IMG/VR virus record: IMGVR_UViG_3300048592_001410
Coordinates: 1-20,539 of that record
Reading direction: 5' to 3' (one strand)
Length of the DNA: 20,539 nt
Source of the DNA: a virus
The translations under genes were made by a program, and so were the position numbers. The notes below the pieces were generated by a model that worked only from the letters and a program-made list of their open reading frames with translations, was not told where the DNA came from and ran no database searches. This document shows positions 13,656 to 20,166 of this stretch, in pieces (positions within the stretch are counted from its first letter, which is position 1; each line of letters starts with the position of its first letter).

Positions 13656-14972
13656 TTAGAACCCCGTGATCGTGCAGAAGGCGGCCGGGCGCGGAACGGC
13701 GAAGCCGGCGCGCATGGAAGCGAGCAGGGCGACGATCCCGCGGATGAACCAGTCGCTGTGCGCGTCCGTCATCGACATCGAGACGCCTTCGCGGATCCAG
13801 AGGCTGGCGCCGCGACGGTAGGCGCCAGCGAGCGGCGTCCCGTCCGTGAAGGCGACGTTGGAGACCATCGGCACGCCCCAGACCTGGTCGCCTCCGGCCT
13901 GCGATGGCGGGCCGAAGAGGTAGGCGCCATTGGCGTCCTTCTCCAGGCGCAGGTCCTGGGCGTCGTTCGGGTGAAGGCCCAGCGAGTCGGGCTGAAGGTT
14001 GGCGATGCGGATCAAGGTGAACGACTTGTGCACCGCGTCAGGCCGGCTGTCCGTCCCCTTCGCCTGCGTGCTGATGCCGGAGGTGTTGTAGATCCCGCGC
14101 AAGTTGGGGGCGGTGCCGTTCCCGCTCAGGAGCTGGCCGTCGAGGCGCTCCAGGACGCCCTCCACCAGCTCACTCTCGATGATGGCGCGCACCTGGCCGG
14201 CGTCGGCGATGGCGCGCTTCGTCGCCGGAATGAAGTGCTTGATCTCCTGGACCAGCACCTGCCGCACTGCGAACGCGACACCGCTCTCGGGCGCCGCCCC
14301 ATCGGCGGAACTGGTGGCTTCGGCCACCTCGGCCGCGTTGTTCGTGCGCGAGGTCTGCTCGACGTACTCGATCATGTCGCTGTCGGTGTCGCCGACGTTG
14401 ACGAGGCCGGCGACCACGCGCGGCCGGCGGAGCAGCTCCAGCAGCTCGGTCTGGCGGTCGGCGAGGATGAAGGCGCCAGCCTGGGTGTCCGCGAGACCGG
14501 TGATGAGCGTCTTGAACTCGGTCCGCTCCAGGACCTTGACCGGTGCCGTTGCGACGCGGGCGTCGCTCATCTCCAGGATGCCGCTGCCCTTGAGCTGCTT
14601 GTAGCCCTCGGAGGCGAGCAGGCGGTCCGCCGCGCGACCGCGCGTGGCGAAGGCGACGGGAGCGCCGTCCTTGCGCTCGGGGTCGCCGGCGAGTGGCCGC
14701 TTCGGCTCGCCCACCGGCGCCTTGCCACTGATGCCTTCGATCTCCAGGAGGCGGTTGAGCTTCGCCTCGATCTGGGCGGCCTCATCGGCAAGGACGGAGT
14801 AGCCCTTGTAAGCCGTGTCCACCTTCTCGAAGTGATCGCCCTCGGTCGGGTCGACGCCGCCGGCGATCATCCCGTCCTTCAGCTTCTCCGCCTCGGCGAA
14901 GGCGACGGCAGCCTTGGCATTGGTGTCGCGCAGGGCCGTGCGCAGGTTGTCGATCGAGATGGTCATGCTCAT
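13656..14972 (-). CDS. HK97-family major capsid protein
   Basis: A 438-residue protein. Residues 1-110 form a charged helical delta domain (LADEAAQIEAKLNRLLEIEG) of the kind removed by the prohead protease. From about residue 145 the HK97 fold pattern appears: TEFKTLITGLADTQAGAFIL, a long stretch IKHFIPATKRAIADAG with RAIIESELVEGVLERLD, the hallmark LLSGNGTAPNLRGI (281-294), then LGLHPNDAQDLRLEKDANG and WGVPMVSN. It builds the icosahedral shell. The ATG has a perfect TAGGAGG ribosome binding site that overlaps the protease stop. Synteny with protease and portal is typical except for the OLD gene inserted upstream. Confidence 0.93.
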   Translation of the reverse strand: MSMTISIDNLRTALRDTNAKAAVAFAEAEKLKDGMIAGGVDPTEGDHFEKVDTAYKGYSVLADEAAQIEAKLNRLLEIEGISGKAPVGEPKRPLAGDPERKDGAPVAFATRGRAADRLLASEGYKQLKGSGILEMSDARVATAPVKVLERTEFKTLITGLADTQAGAFILADRQTELLELLRRPRVVAGLVNVGDTDSDMIEYVEQTSRTNNAAEVAEATSSADGAAPESGVAFAVRQVLVQEIKHFIPATKRAIADAGQVRAIIESELVEGVLERLDGQLLSGNGTAPNLRGIYNTSGISTQAKGTDSRPDAVHKSFTLIRIANLQPDSLGLHPNDAQDLRLEKDANGAYLFGPPSQAGGDQVWGVPMVSNVAFTDGTPLAGAYRRGASLWIREGVSMSMTDAHSDWFIRGIVALLASMRAGFAVPRPAAFCTITGF

Positions 14973-14981
14973 GGCTGCCTC

Positions 14982-15728
14982 CTACCGTTCGGCGCCGTTG
15001 GCGGCGGCGAGGGACTGGATTTCGCCGGCCAGGTCGTGGATGTCGTTGAGCCGCCCGAGGTCGGCGTTGGCGTTGCGGGCGCCGGCCTTGAGGGCGGCGT
15101 CCCAGCGGGCACGCAGGTGTGCGGCCGATTTCGCGTTCAGGGAGCGGACGACGGCCTGCGGGTCGAGCGCTGTCGGGGCGGCTGCGACCCGCTGCGACTT
15201 CGCGCCGATCAGCTCGGTATCCGGATGGCGGCCGACCAGCACGGGGCCGATCTCAAACAGCTCCAGCCGCTTCAGGTGGCGGACGTACTGGCCGTTCTGC
15301 GCCTTCTCGTCGCTCCACTCCTTCGCCTCGAAGGCGAACGAGAATTCCCGCACGACGGGCGGCGTGGCCGTCATGCCGGTGTGAATGGAGCGGGCGTACT
15401 GGCCGCTGATGCCGTCGTCGTCGAGGAAGAGCCGCGCCTTGACGCGGAGCCCCTTGGAGTCCTCGACCGCCTGGAGCGCCTGGCCTACGGGCGGGATGGT
15501 CCAGACGTGCGACCAAACGACGGGCGGGAGCCCCTTCTCCTGGAGGGTCTGCGTGAAGGCGCCGGGCTCGATGACGTCCGCGTCGCCGAAGAAGTCGGGG
15601 CGGTCGGGCGTGCCGAAGATGGCGACGTACGCTTCGAAGGTGCCGGTCGGCTCGCCCTCGCCCAGCAGCTTGTACTCAGTGGGGCAGTGCGCGACGCCGT
15701 GAAGGTCGGACTTCCACTCGATGCGCAC
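14982..15728 (-). CDS. Prohead maturation protease (S78-like)
   Basis: A 248-residue protein with the herpes/HK97 prohead protease pattern: FEAYVAIFGTPDRPD, GDADVIEPGAF, the catalytic His in PVVWSHVWTIPPVG (His74) and the catalytic Ser in VVREFSFAFEA (Ser130), then LKRLELFEIGPVLVG. The C-terminal 70 residues are helical and may act as the scaffold-like part. It cleaves the capsid delta domain during maturation. I start it at the GTG 15726-15728, preceded by GGGGAAGGGG. An in-frame TTG at 15755 is possible but lies inside the T-tract of a terminator hairpin. The gene is separated from the portal by the OLD insertion. Confidence 0.85.
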   Translation of the reverse strand: MRIEWKSDLHGVAHCPTEYKLLGEGEPTGTFEAYVAIFGTPDRPDFFGDADVIEPGAFTQTLQEKGLPPVVWSHVWTIPPVGQALQAVEDSKGLRVKARLFLDDDGISGQYARSIHTGMTATPPVVREFSFAFEAKEWSDEKAQNGQYVRHLKRLELFEIGPVLVGRHPDTELIGAKSQRVAAAPTALDPQAVVRSLNAKSAAHLRARWDAALKAGARNANADLGRLNDIHDLAGEIQSLAAANGAER

Positions 15729-15750
15729 CCGGCTGCCCCTTCCCCGGCCA

Positions 15751-15784
15751 AACAAAACGGGCCGAAGCTAATCGCTCCGGCCCG
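15751..15784 (-). terminator. Intrinsic terminator-like hairpin, minus strand
   Basis: Read on the minus strand, an 11-bp stem with one mismatch (CGGGCCGGAGC, loop GATTA, GCTTCGGCCCG) is followed at once by TTTTGTTT. That is the form of a Rho-independent terminator. It lies 23 bases before the protease GTG. The TAG stop of a short minus-strand frame, possibly the remnant of the com-like gene, falls inside its loop. Confidence 0.6.
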
Positions 15785-15834
15785 CGTGGGGCTCCGGCGT
15801 CGGCGCGCTGGGGCGCTCTGCCAACGAACCTAAC
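15768..15834 (-). pseudogene. Possible C-terminal remnant of the split com-like gene
   Basis: In this minus-strand frame the sequence reads LAERPSAPTPEPHAGRSD and stops at a TAG within the terminator loop. A Pro/Glu/His/Arg-rich tail like this is common after the zinc finger in phage Com-like proteins. If joined to the zinc-finger segment at the other side of the OLD gene it would give a protein near the usual Com length of about 60-70 residues. This is inference. The rest of the gap to 15995 holds an 8-bp inverted repeat and presumably the OLD promoter. Confidence 0.3.
15825..15834. repeat. Junction motif CGAACCTAAC, left side of OLD cassette
   Basis: The ten bases CGAACCTAAC occur identically at 19697-19706, left of the toxin-antitoxin cassette, and a related CCCTAAC lies at 9477-9483, left of the SnoaL cassette. 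It marks the border between minus-strand phage genes and a plus-strand cassette in each case. On the minus strand it reads GTTAGGTTCG. Here it lies 17 bases after TTGCGC, so a minus-strand promoter is an alternative reading. Confidence 0.4.
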
Positions 15835-15858
15835 GGGTGGAATTGAGGCAGCGCAAGG

Positions 15859-15883
15859 TCTCGCGCTTCATCGTCGCGCGAGA
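15859..15883. repeat. Inverted repeat upstream of the OLD gene
   Basis: A perfect 8-bp inverted repeat, tctcgcgc and gcgcgaga with a 9-base spacer, lies about 113 bases upstream of the OLD-family start codon. It may be an operator or leader hairpin for the cassette. No T-tract follows on either strand. Confidence 0.35.
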
Positions 15884-15995
15884 GGGTGGTCGGCGTTACC
15901 GGCTCGTTGAGATCGCAGCCTGGGGCGTCGCCGGGTAAACTTGTCCGACCCGATTGCCTTCCGACCAAGTGCTGCGGGCCGAGAGATGATGCGTC

Positions 15996-18092
15996 ATGCC
16001 ACAAATGAAGGCCCTGAAATTTCGAGTTCAAAACTTCCGCAACATCGAAGACAGTGGCTGGGTCAATCTCGAGTCGGTTACCGCTCTAGTCGGACGCAAC
16101 GAGTCCGGTAAGACGGCGCTTCTGAAGGCCCTCCACAAGTTCAATCCGGCCACGGATGAACCGTACGATCCGCTCAAGGAGTTTCCGAGGGATCGACTTC
16201 GGAGCGAGTACCAGGACGGCCGGGATTGGCCTGTCTGCTCAGTGCTTTTCGAACTGGGAGACAAAGTGCGCGAACAACTCCGGGCGCTCGGGGATGGACC
16301 GGAGCCTCCGCGCACGGTGGAGGTCACCCGCTTCTACGACGGCAGCCTAGAGTACGCGTTTGAACCTGCCGTGGTTGACGCTCCCGTTTCACCCGCAACC
16401 GTGCTGGACGCGTTAGCGGCCTTTGCGACTTCCGCGAGGCGGCTGCGCCCGATAGATGGATATGACGAAGAGGCGCTCGCTCCACTTCGTGGGCAGTATG
16501 CAAACTGGGCCGACGAGCGGCGAGCTGCTCTCCTCCCGTTCGAGGATTCCAGATCGCCCGAGGCGATGGCCGAGCTCCAACAGGTGGTCACAGACGCCAA
16601 CAACTTCTCAAACCCTCTGACGGCCGAGATGGTCGAGAGCGTAACGCAGGCTGCAGGGGCAGTGCTCGCCGCTGCGAAGATTCCGCCCGTCGACGACCGC
16701 GCCTGGGAAATTGTGAAGGCCGGCCTCCCGGTTTTTATCTATTTCGAGAACTATGGTGTGTTGGACAGTGCGGTGTATCTGCCGAGGCTGCTTGAAGACA
16801 TGAAGGTCAACCCTCGTGATGAGAGGGTGCGGACGGTCAACGCGATGTTCAAACACGTCAAGTTGCCAGCGGAAGAGATCTTCGACTTGGGCCGCGAAGA
16901 GGTTACCGAGGCACAGGCGAAGGGAAGCGAACCCACGGCTGAGATGTTGGAGCGCGATCGCCAGCGCAAGGACAGGAGGGCGATCTACCTAAATGCTGCG
17001 TCGCTCGACATCACCAAACGGTTCGCTGCATGGTGGCAGCAGCGCCGTCACAAGATCTCCTATCAAGCAGATGGCCCCTACTTCCGTATCTGGGTGTCAG
17101 ATGACAGGCGTCCAGACGTTGACCTTGAACTGGAGTCCCGGAGCAAGGGATTTCAATGGTTCTTCTCATTCTACCTTGTGTTTCTAGTCGAATCGGAGGA
17201 AGGGCATAAGGACGCGATCCTTCTCCTCGATGAGCCAGGGCTCCACCTTCACCCAACAGCTCAACAGGAACTTATTGGGTTCTTCGAGACGCTCTCGGCC
17301 ACTAATCCGATCGTCTACAGCACACATTCCCCGTTTCTTATAGACCCGCAGAGAATCCACCGTGTACGGCCAGTCGTGGAGTCGGAAACAGGCATATCAC
17401 ATATTTCGAATGACACGTGGCCAGCAGACAGGGACACGATATTCCCGCTCCAAGCCGCCGCTGGCTACCAGATGATGCAGGACCTTTTCAAGCATCGAAA
17501 GAACGTGCTCGTGGAGGGCCTGTCGGATTACCTGTACATCTACGCCTTTTCGCTAGCTCTCGTCGCCAAAGGAAAACCCGGACTGCCCGATGATGTCCAT
17601 GTCGTGCCGTGCGGCGGAACGCAAATGGTCACGCAGATCGCGGCGCTGTTCCTGGGTGAGCAGCTCCGACCGGTAGTGATCTTGGACGCCGACAGCGCGG
17701 GTCGCGGCCGTCGGACCAGCTTGCTCAAGAATCTCTACGCCGGACGCGAACGGGCGATTATCGGAATCGACGAGGTCCTTGGCGTTACAACCGACTGTGA
17801 GTTCGAGGACCTTCTGGACGAGGCCAGCCTTCTCGGGGCTGTGAAGGAGCTTGTAGGTAGGTCCTTGAGCCTCGCCGCGGAGGACCGGAACGCCGGGACT
17901 CTGCCGGATCAAATCGCGCATGCTGCGACGAGGAAGGGTGTCGTGCTGCCGGACGGATGGCGAGCCGACGCAGCGAGGCGGATCGTGGCTACGTGGGCCG
18001 CAAACCCGTCGAGAATCCCTGAAAGCGTGCTCCAGCGAGCCGAGACCTTGATAAACATGGTTAAGGAACGCGCGGCTGAGACTGAAGTCTGA
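15996..18092 (+). CDS. OLD-family ATP-dependent endonuclease (AAA + TOPRIM)
   Basis: A 698-residue protein encoded opposite to the phage operon. It has a Walker A motif GRNESGKT (33-40), a long coiled/helical middle, a degenerate signature region ESRSKGFQWFF (380-390), Walker B AILLLDEPG with Asp412 and Glu413, and an H-loop YSTHSPF (441-447). The C-terminal TOPRIM nuclease domain has VLVEGLSD with Glu507, VILDADSAG with Asp564 and Asp566, and CEFEDLL (601-607). This is the domain order of OLD nucleases such as P2 Old and GajA. No UvrD-like partner (GajB) or reverse transcriptase is adjacent, so it looks like a stand-alone class 1 OLD, expected to exclude competing phages. Base composition is visibly less GC-rich than the neighbouring phage genes, indicating transfer. 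It interrupts the portal-protease junction. Confidence 0.9.
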   Translation: MPQMKALKFRVQNFRNIEDSGWVNLESVTALVGRNESGKTALLKALHKFNPATDEPYDPLKEFPRDRLRSEYQDGRDWPVCSVLFELGDKVREQLRALGDGPEPPRTVEVTRFYDGSLEYAFEPAVVDAPVSPATVLDALAAFATSARRLRPIDGYDEEALAPLRGQYANWADERRAALLPFEDSRSPEAMAELQQVVTDANNFSNPLTAEMVESVTQAAGAVLAAAKIPPVDDRAWEIVKAGLPVFIYFENYGVLDSAVYLPRLLEDMKVNPRDERVRTVNAMFKHVKLPAEEIFDLGREEVTEAQAKGSEPTAEMLERDRQRKDRRAIYLNAASLDITKRFAAWWQQRRHKISYQADGPYFRIWVSDDRRPDVDLELESRSKGFQWFFSFYLVFLVESEEGHKDAILLLDEPGLHLHPTAQQELIGFFETLSATNPIVYSTHSPFLIDPQRIHRVRPVVESETGISHISNDTWPADRDTIFPLQAAAGYQMMQDLFKHRKNVLVEGLSDYLYIYAFSLALVAKGKPGLPDDVHVVPCGGTQMVTQIAALFLGEQLRPVVILDADSAGRGRRTSLLKNLYAGRERAIIGIDEVLGVTTDCEFEDLLDEASLLGAVKELVGRSLSLAAEDRNAGTLPDQIAHAATRKGVVLPDGWRADAARRIVATWAANPSRIPESVLQRAETLINMVKERAAETEV

Positions 18093-18251
18093 CCGGTTCA
18101 CGGAGAGCTCGCCCGATCGCCGATGAGTGGGGGGTTGGCACGCATTCCGGCGCTTGCACCGCGGGCACCGGAACACCACGGTCCCGTCCGCCTCGCAGAT
18201 GAGCTTGCCGCACGACTCGCACCGGATCGGCCGCAGTCCCTCCGTCGTCAT
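18093..18251 (-). pseudogene. Com-like zinc-finger protein, 3' end disrupted by OLD gene
   Basis: The frame starts at an ATG overlapping the portal stop (ATGA). Residues 1-41 read MTTEGLRPIRCESCGKL, then a short loop, then VVFRCPRCKRRN, giving a four-cysteine zinc ribbon at Cys11, Cys14, Cys29 and Cys32. This matches the Mu Com family, a small zinc protein that in Mu binds the mom mRNA and activates its translation. After about residue 41 the similarity ends and the frame runs antisense through the OLD gene to a stop at 17553, giving an implausible 232 residues. I infer that the OLD cassette was inserted within the gene. Whether the zinc-finger part is still expressed is unknown. No mom gene is visible. 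Confidence 0.6.
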
Positions 18252-19528
18252 CGTTCGTCTCTCGCCGCCTTTGTCGCCTGCAACCTCGCCAGCCGCTCCT
18301 CCATCGCCACGGCGCCCTCGCCGATGGGCATCATGTTCAGCGGCATCCAGAGCATGTCCGCGCGTGGGTCGTCGACGCGGTCGCGGTTCTCCAGGGCGCG
18401 CTTCTCGTTCGGCGTCAGGAAGTCTGCTGCCTTCAGCGCCTCGAAGCGTTCCTTGGGGTTGCCCTTCAAGACCTCGTTCAGGTCGAACTCAACGTACTGG
18501 CCGGCGAGGAGGGGCTCGGGGTCGATGAGCTGGGCCTGGAGCGTCTCCTCGATCATCGTCAGCCACGGCCCGAAGGTGTCCTGGTAGAGCATGATGTGCT
18601 GCTCGGTGATGTTGCTGAACGTCGCCCGGTCGAGGATGCCGACCACTGGCGGCGGCACGTCGTAGGCGGCCGCGCACTCCTCGCGGGTCAGCCTGCGCGT
18701 TTCGACCACCTGGGCATCGACGAGCGAATGGGACATCGGCTTCCAGTCGAGCCCGCCCTCCAGGACCGCCAGCTTGAAGGCGTTGTCCACGCCGCCGTGG
18801 AGCGTCGCCGTCTGCTCCTGCAGACGCTTCGCCGTGTCGGGCTTGAGCTGCTGGTCCGTGACGAGCACGCCGGACGGCCGGGCGCCATTGTCATAGGAGG
18901 CGGCCGTCAGCCGCTGGGCTGCGTCCTCGATCATCAGCGTCCGGCGCAGCGGCTCCATGGGCGAGAAGGCGACCAGGTCGTTTCCGGTTCCCCACCACTT
19001 GAAGTGCAGCACGTCCTCCGGCGCGAACGCGAGCCGCTGGCCCGCGGCCCCATGAAAGACGTAAGCCTCCACGGGGACCGATTTCCCGGGGACGACCTCC
19101 CAGAACCGAAAGGACGAGGTCCAGAGCTCGGTCGGCGGCTTGCCCGGCCCGGGCCGAACCTTCACGACCACCGCGTTCCCGTAGACGCAGATGTTGCCGA
19201 CGATCGCCTGCTTCCAAGCGAAGGGCGGCTTGCCCGGCATCGGTCGCGCCAGGGAATCAGCCAGCCAGCCGTCCCGCTGCCGGAGCCGTTCGCCGTCGGC
19301 GCCGAGGGCGTAGGTCTTCAACGGCAGCCGGCCGATCCCTCGCGCGAGCTTGTTGATGACGACGTTCAGCCAGAGCTGCCCGCGGTACATCTGTTCGTAG
19401 GACTGCGAGGCGCTACCGACCAGGGGGAGCGTACCGAGGCCTGGCCGGAGGCCCGAGGTGGCCGTTTGCCCACCGAAGGGAAACCCCTTAAGCCCGATGC
19501 CGGCGGCCGCGTTCCTGAGGAGCGTCAC
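18248..19528 (-). CDS. HK97-family portal protein
   Basis: A 426-residue protein with the phage portal family pattern: RGQLWLNVVINKLARGIGRL (49-68), GNICVYGNAVVVKV (111-124), PEDVLHFKWWG (170-180), SGVLVTDQQL, then EECAAAYDVPPPVVGILDRA (283-302) and NITEQHIMLYQDTFGPWLTM. It forms the dodecameric DNA entry ring at one capsid vertex. I place the start at GTG 19526-19528, which forms a GTGA overlap with the upstream small membrane protein; the sequence before it in frame is Arg/Pro-rich shadow. The length is close to the HK97 portal. Its stop overlaps the com-like start. Confidence 0.93.
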   Translation of the reverse strand: MTLLRNAAAGIGLKGFPFGGQTATSGLRPGLGTLPLVGSASQSYEQMYRGQLWLNVVINKLARGIGRLPLKTYALGADGERLRQRDGWLADSLARPMPGKPPFAWKQAIVGNICVYGNAVVVKVRPGPGKPPTELWTSSFRFWEVVPGKSVPVEAYVFHGAAGQRLAFAPEDVLHFKWWGTGNDLVAFSPMEPLRRTLMIEDAAQRLTAASYDNGARPSGVLVTDQQLKPDTAKRLQEQTATLHGGVDNAFKLAVLEGGLDWKPMSHSLVDAQVVETRRLTREECAAAYDVPPPVVGILDRATFSNITEQHIMLYQDTFGPWLTMIEETLQAQLIDPEPLLAGQYVEFDLNEVLKGNPKERFEALKAADFLTPNEKRALENRDRVDDPRADMLWMPLNMMPIGEGAVAMEERLARLQATKAARDER

Positions 19529-19692
19529 TCGTCTCGCTCCAGGCCCTGGGCGATGAAGACCAGCGCGGCGCCGGCGAAGATCAGCGCGGCGGGTGGGTAG
19601 ACCTGGTAGAGGCCGATGGCCGCGAGGCCGAACCCCAGGGCCTCGGCGGCAAGCGCCACGGCGGCGCGTAAGCGGTGCCCAACTCGTGTCAT
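19525..19692 (-). CDS. Small two-helix membrane protein upstream of portal
   Basis: A 55-residue protein beginning MTRVGHRLRAAVALAAEALG and ending FIAQGLERDE. It has two hydrophobic segments, at about residues 10-30 and 33-50, joined by a YPP turn, so it is likely a small membrane hairpin. Its stop overlaps the portal GTG (GTGA), which supports translational coupling. The ribosome binding site is weak. Small membrane proteins just before a portal gene are seen in other siphovirus clusters, but I cannot name a function. Confidence 0.6.
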   Translation of the reverse strand: MTRVGHRLRAAVALAAEALGFGLAAIGLYQVYPPAALIFAGAALVFIAQGLERDE

Positions 19693-19696
19693 GACC

Positions 19697-19706
19697 CGAA
19701 CCTAAC
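19697..19706. repeat. Junction motif CGAACCTAAC, left side of toxin-antitoxin cassette
   Basis: Second exact copy of the ten-base motif found at 15825-15834. It lies between the start of the minus-strand membrane protein and the plus-strand toxin-antitoxin cassette. On the minus strand it reads GTTAGGTTCG only five bases before the ATG, too close for a normal leader if it were a -10 element. Confidence 0.4.
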
Positions 19707-19738
19707 ACGCCCGCAGCGAACGTCGAGCCCCGCCGAAC

Positions 19739-19782
19739 CGATAGCAGCCACGCTATCGCCAGCGATACCGTCTGTGCTATCC
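19739..19782 (+). promoter_or_regulatory. Probable operator/promoter of the toxin-antitoxin operon
   Basis: A perfect inverted repeat CGATAGC-N6-GCTATCG (19739-19758) is followed by two further related half sites, CGATACC (19763-19769) and GCTATCC (19776-19782). The four GATA-type boxes are spaced about 11-13 bases apart and end ten bases before the toxin GTG. This is the layout expected for autoregulation by the HTH antitoxin. The TGTGCTATCCT segment could contain the -10 element. Confidence 0.5.
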
Positions 19783-19791
19783 TTGGTTCGG

Positions 19792-20166
19792 GTGGCGAAG
19801 TGGCTCATCAGAACGTTCACAACGGACGCGGGCGGCAAGCCGGTCGACGACTGGATCCGCTCGCTGGACCCCGCCGCCCGGGCGGAACTGGCCTGGACCA
19901 TCGAGCTCCTCAAGCGGCACGGGATCGAACTCGGGATGCCCTACGTCCGTTCACTCGGCGACGGCCTCTGGGAACTGCGGGCGCGGGAGGCGGACGGGAT
20001 CTACCGGATTCTCTACTTTCACTGGAAGGGCCGGACATTCGGCTTGCTGCACGGATTCACCAAGAAGACTCAGGCCACGCCAAAGAGAGAACTCGACATG
20101 GCCAGGACGCGCCGCGCCCGGTGGCTCGGTCGACAGACTCAAGAGGGGAGAAAGCGCGATGGATGA
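19792..20166 (+). CDS. RelE/HigB-type toxin (Gp49-like)
   Basis: A 124-residue basic protein of the phage Gp49-like RelE/HigB superfamily. It shows TDAGGKPVDDWIRSLD (11-26), GLWELRAREADGIYRILYF (58-76) and the family end LLHGFTKKTQATPKRE (85-100). Such toxins usually cleave mRNA at the ribosome and are neutralised by a partner HTH protein encoded just downstream. I use the GTG at 19792; a TTG at 19783 is an alternative. No good ribosome binding site precedes either, so translation may be leaderless. The stop overlaps the antitoxin start by 8 bases. The toxin-first order fits the HigBA arrangement. Confidence 0.85.
   Translation: MAKWLIRTFTTDAGGKPVDDWIRSLDPAARAELAWTIELLKRHGIELGMPYVRSLGDGLWELRAREADGIYRILYFHWKGRTFGLLHGFTKKTQATPKRELDMARTRRARWLGRQTQEGRKRDG

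Noticed and set aside
13758-15833. A 691-codon plus-strand open frame opposite capsid and protease
   Set aside because: It is antisense to two well-supported genes, has shadow-like Arg/Val/Gly/Asp composition and no domain pattern. Long antisense frames are expected in high-GC DNA.
15843-15938. A short plus-strand frame from a TTG, reading RQRKVSRFIVAREGGRRYRL and ending TAA
   Set aside because: It is only about 31 codons with no convincing start or family. I cannot separate it from chance, though it could be the relic of a gene.
17553-18092. The part of the com-like frame that runs antisense through the OLD gene
   Set aside because: No protein family pattern is visible after residue 41, and the OLD protein on the other strand is unambiguous here.
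15996-18092. Gabija or PARIS defence system
   Set aside because: The nuclease has the OLD/GajA domain order in one chain, but no UvrD-like GajB or separate TOPRIM AriB gene is adjacent in the window.
15820-18130. Target-site duplication or terminal inverted repeats around the OLD cassette
   Set aside because: I compared both flanks by eye and found no direct repeat or inverted ends long enough to be convincing, and no transposase is present.
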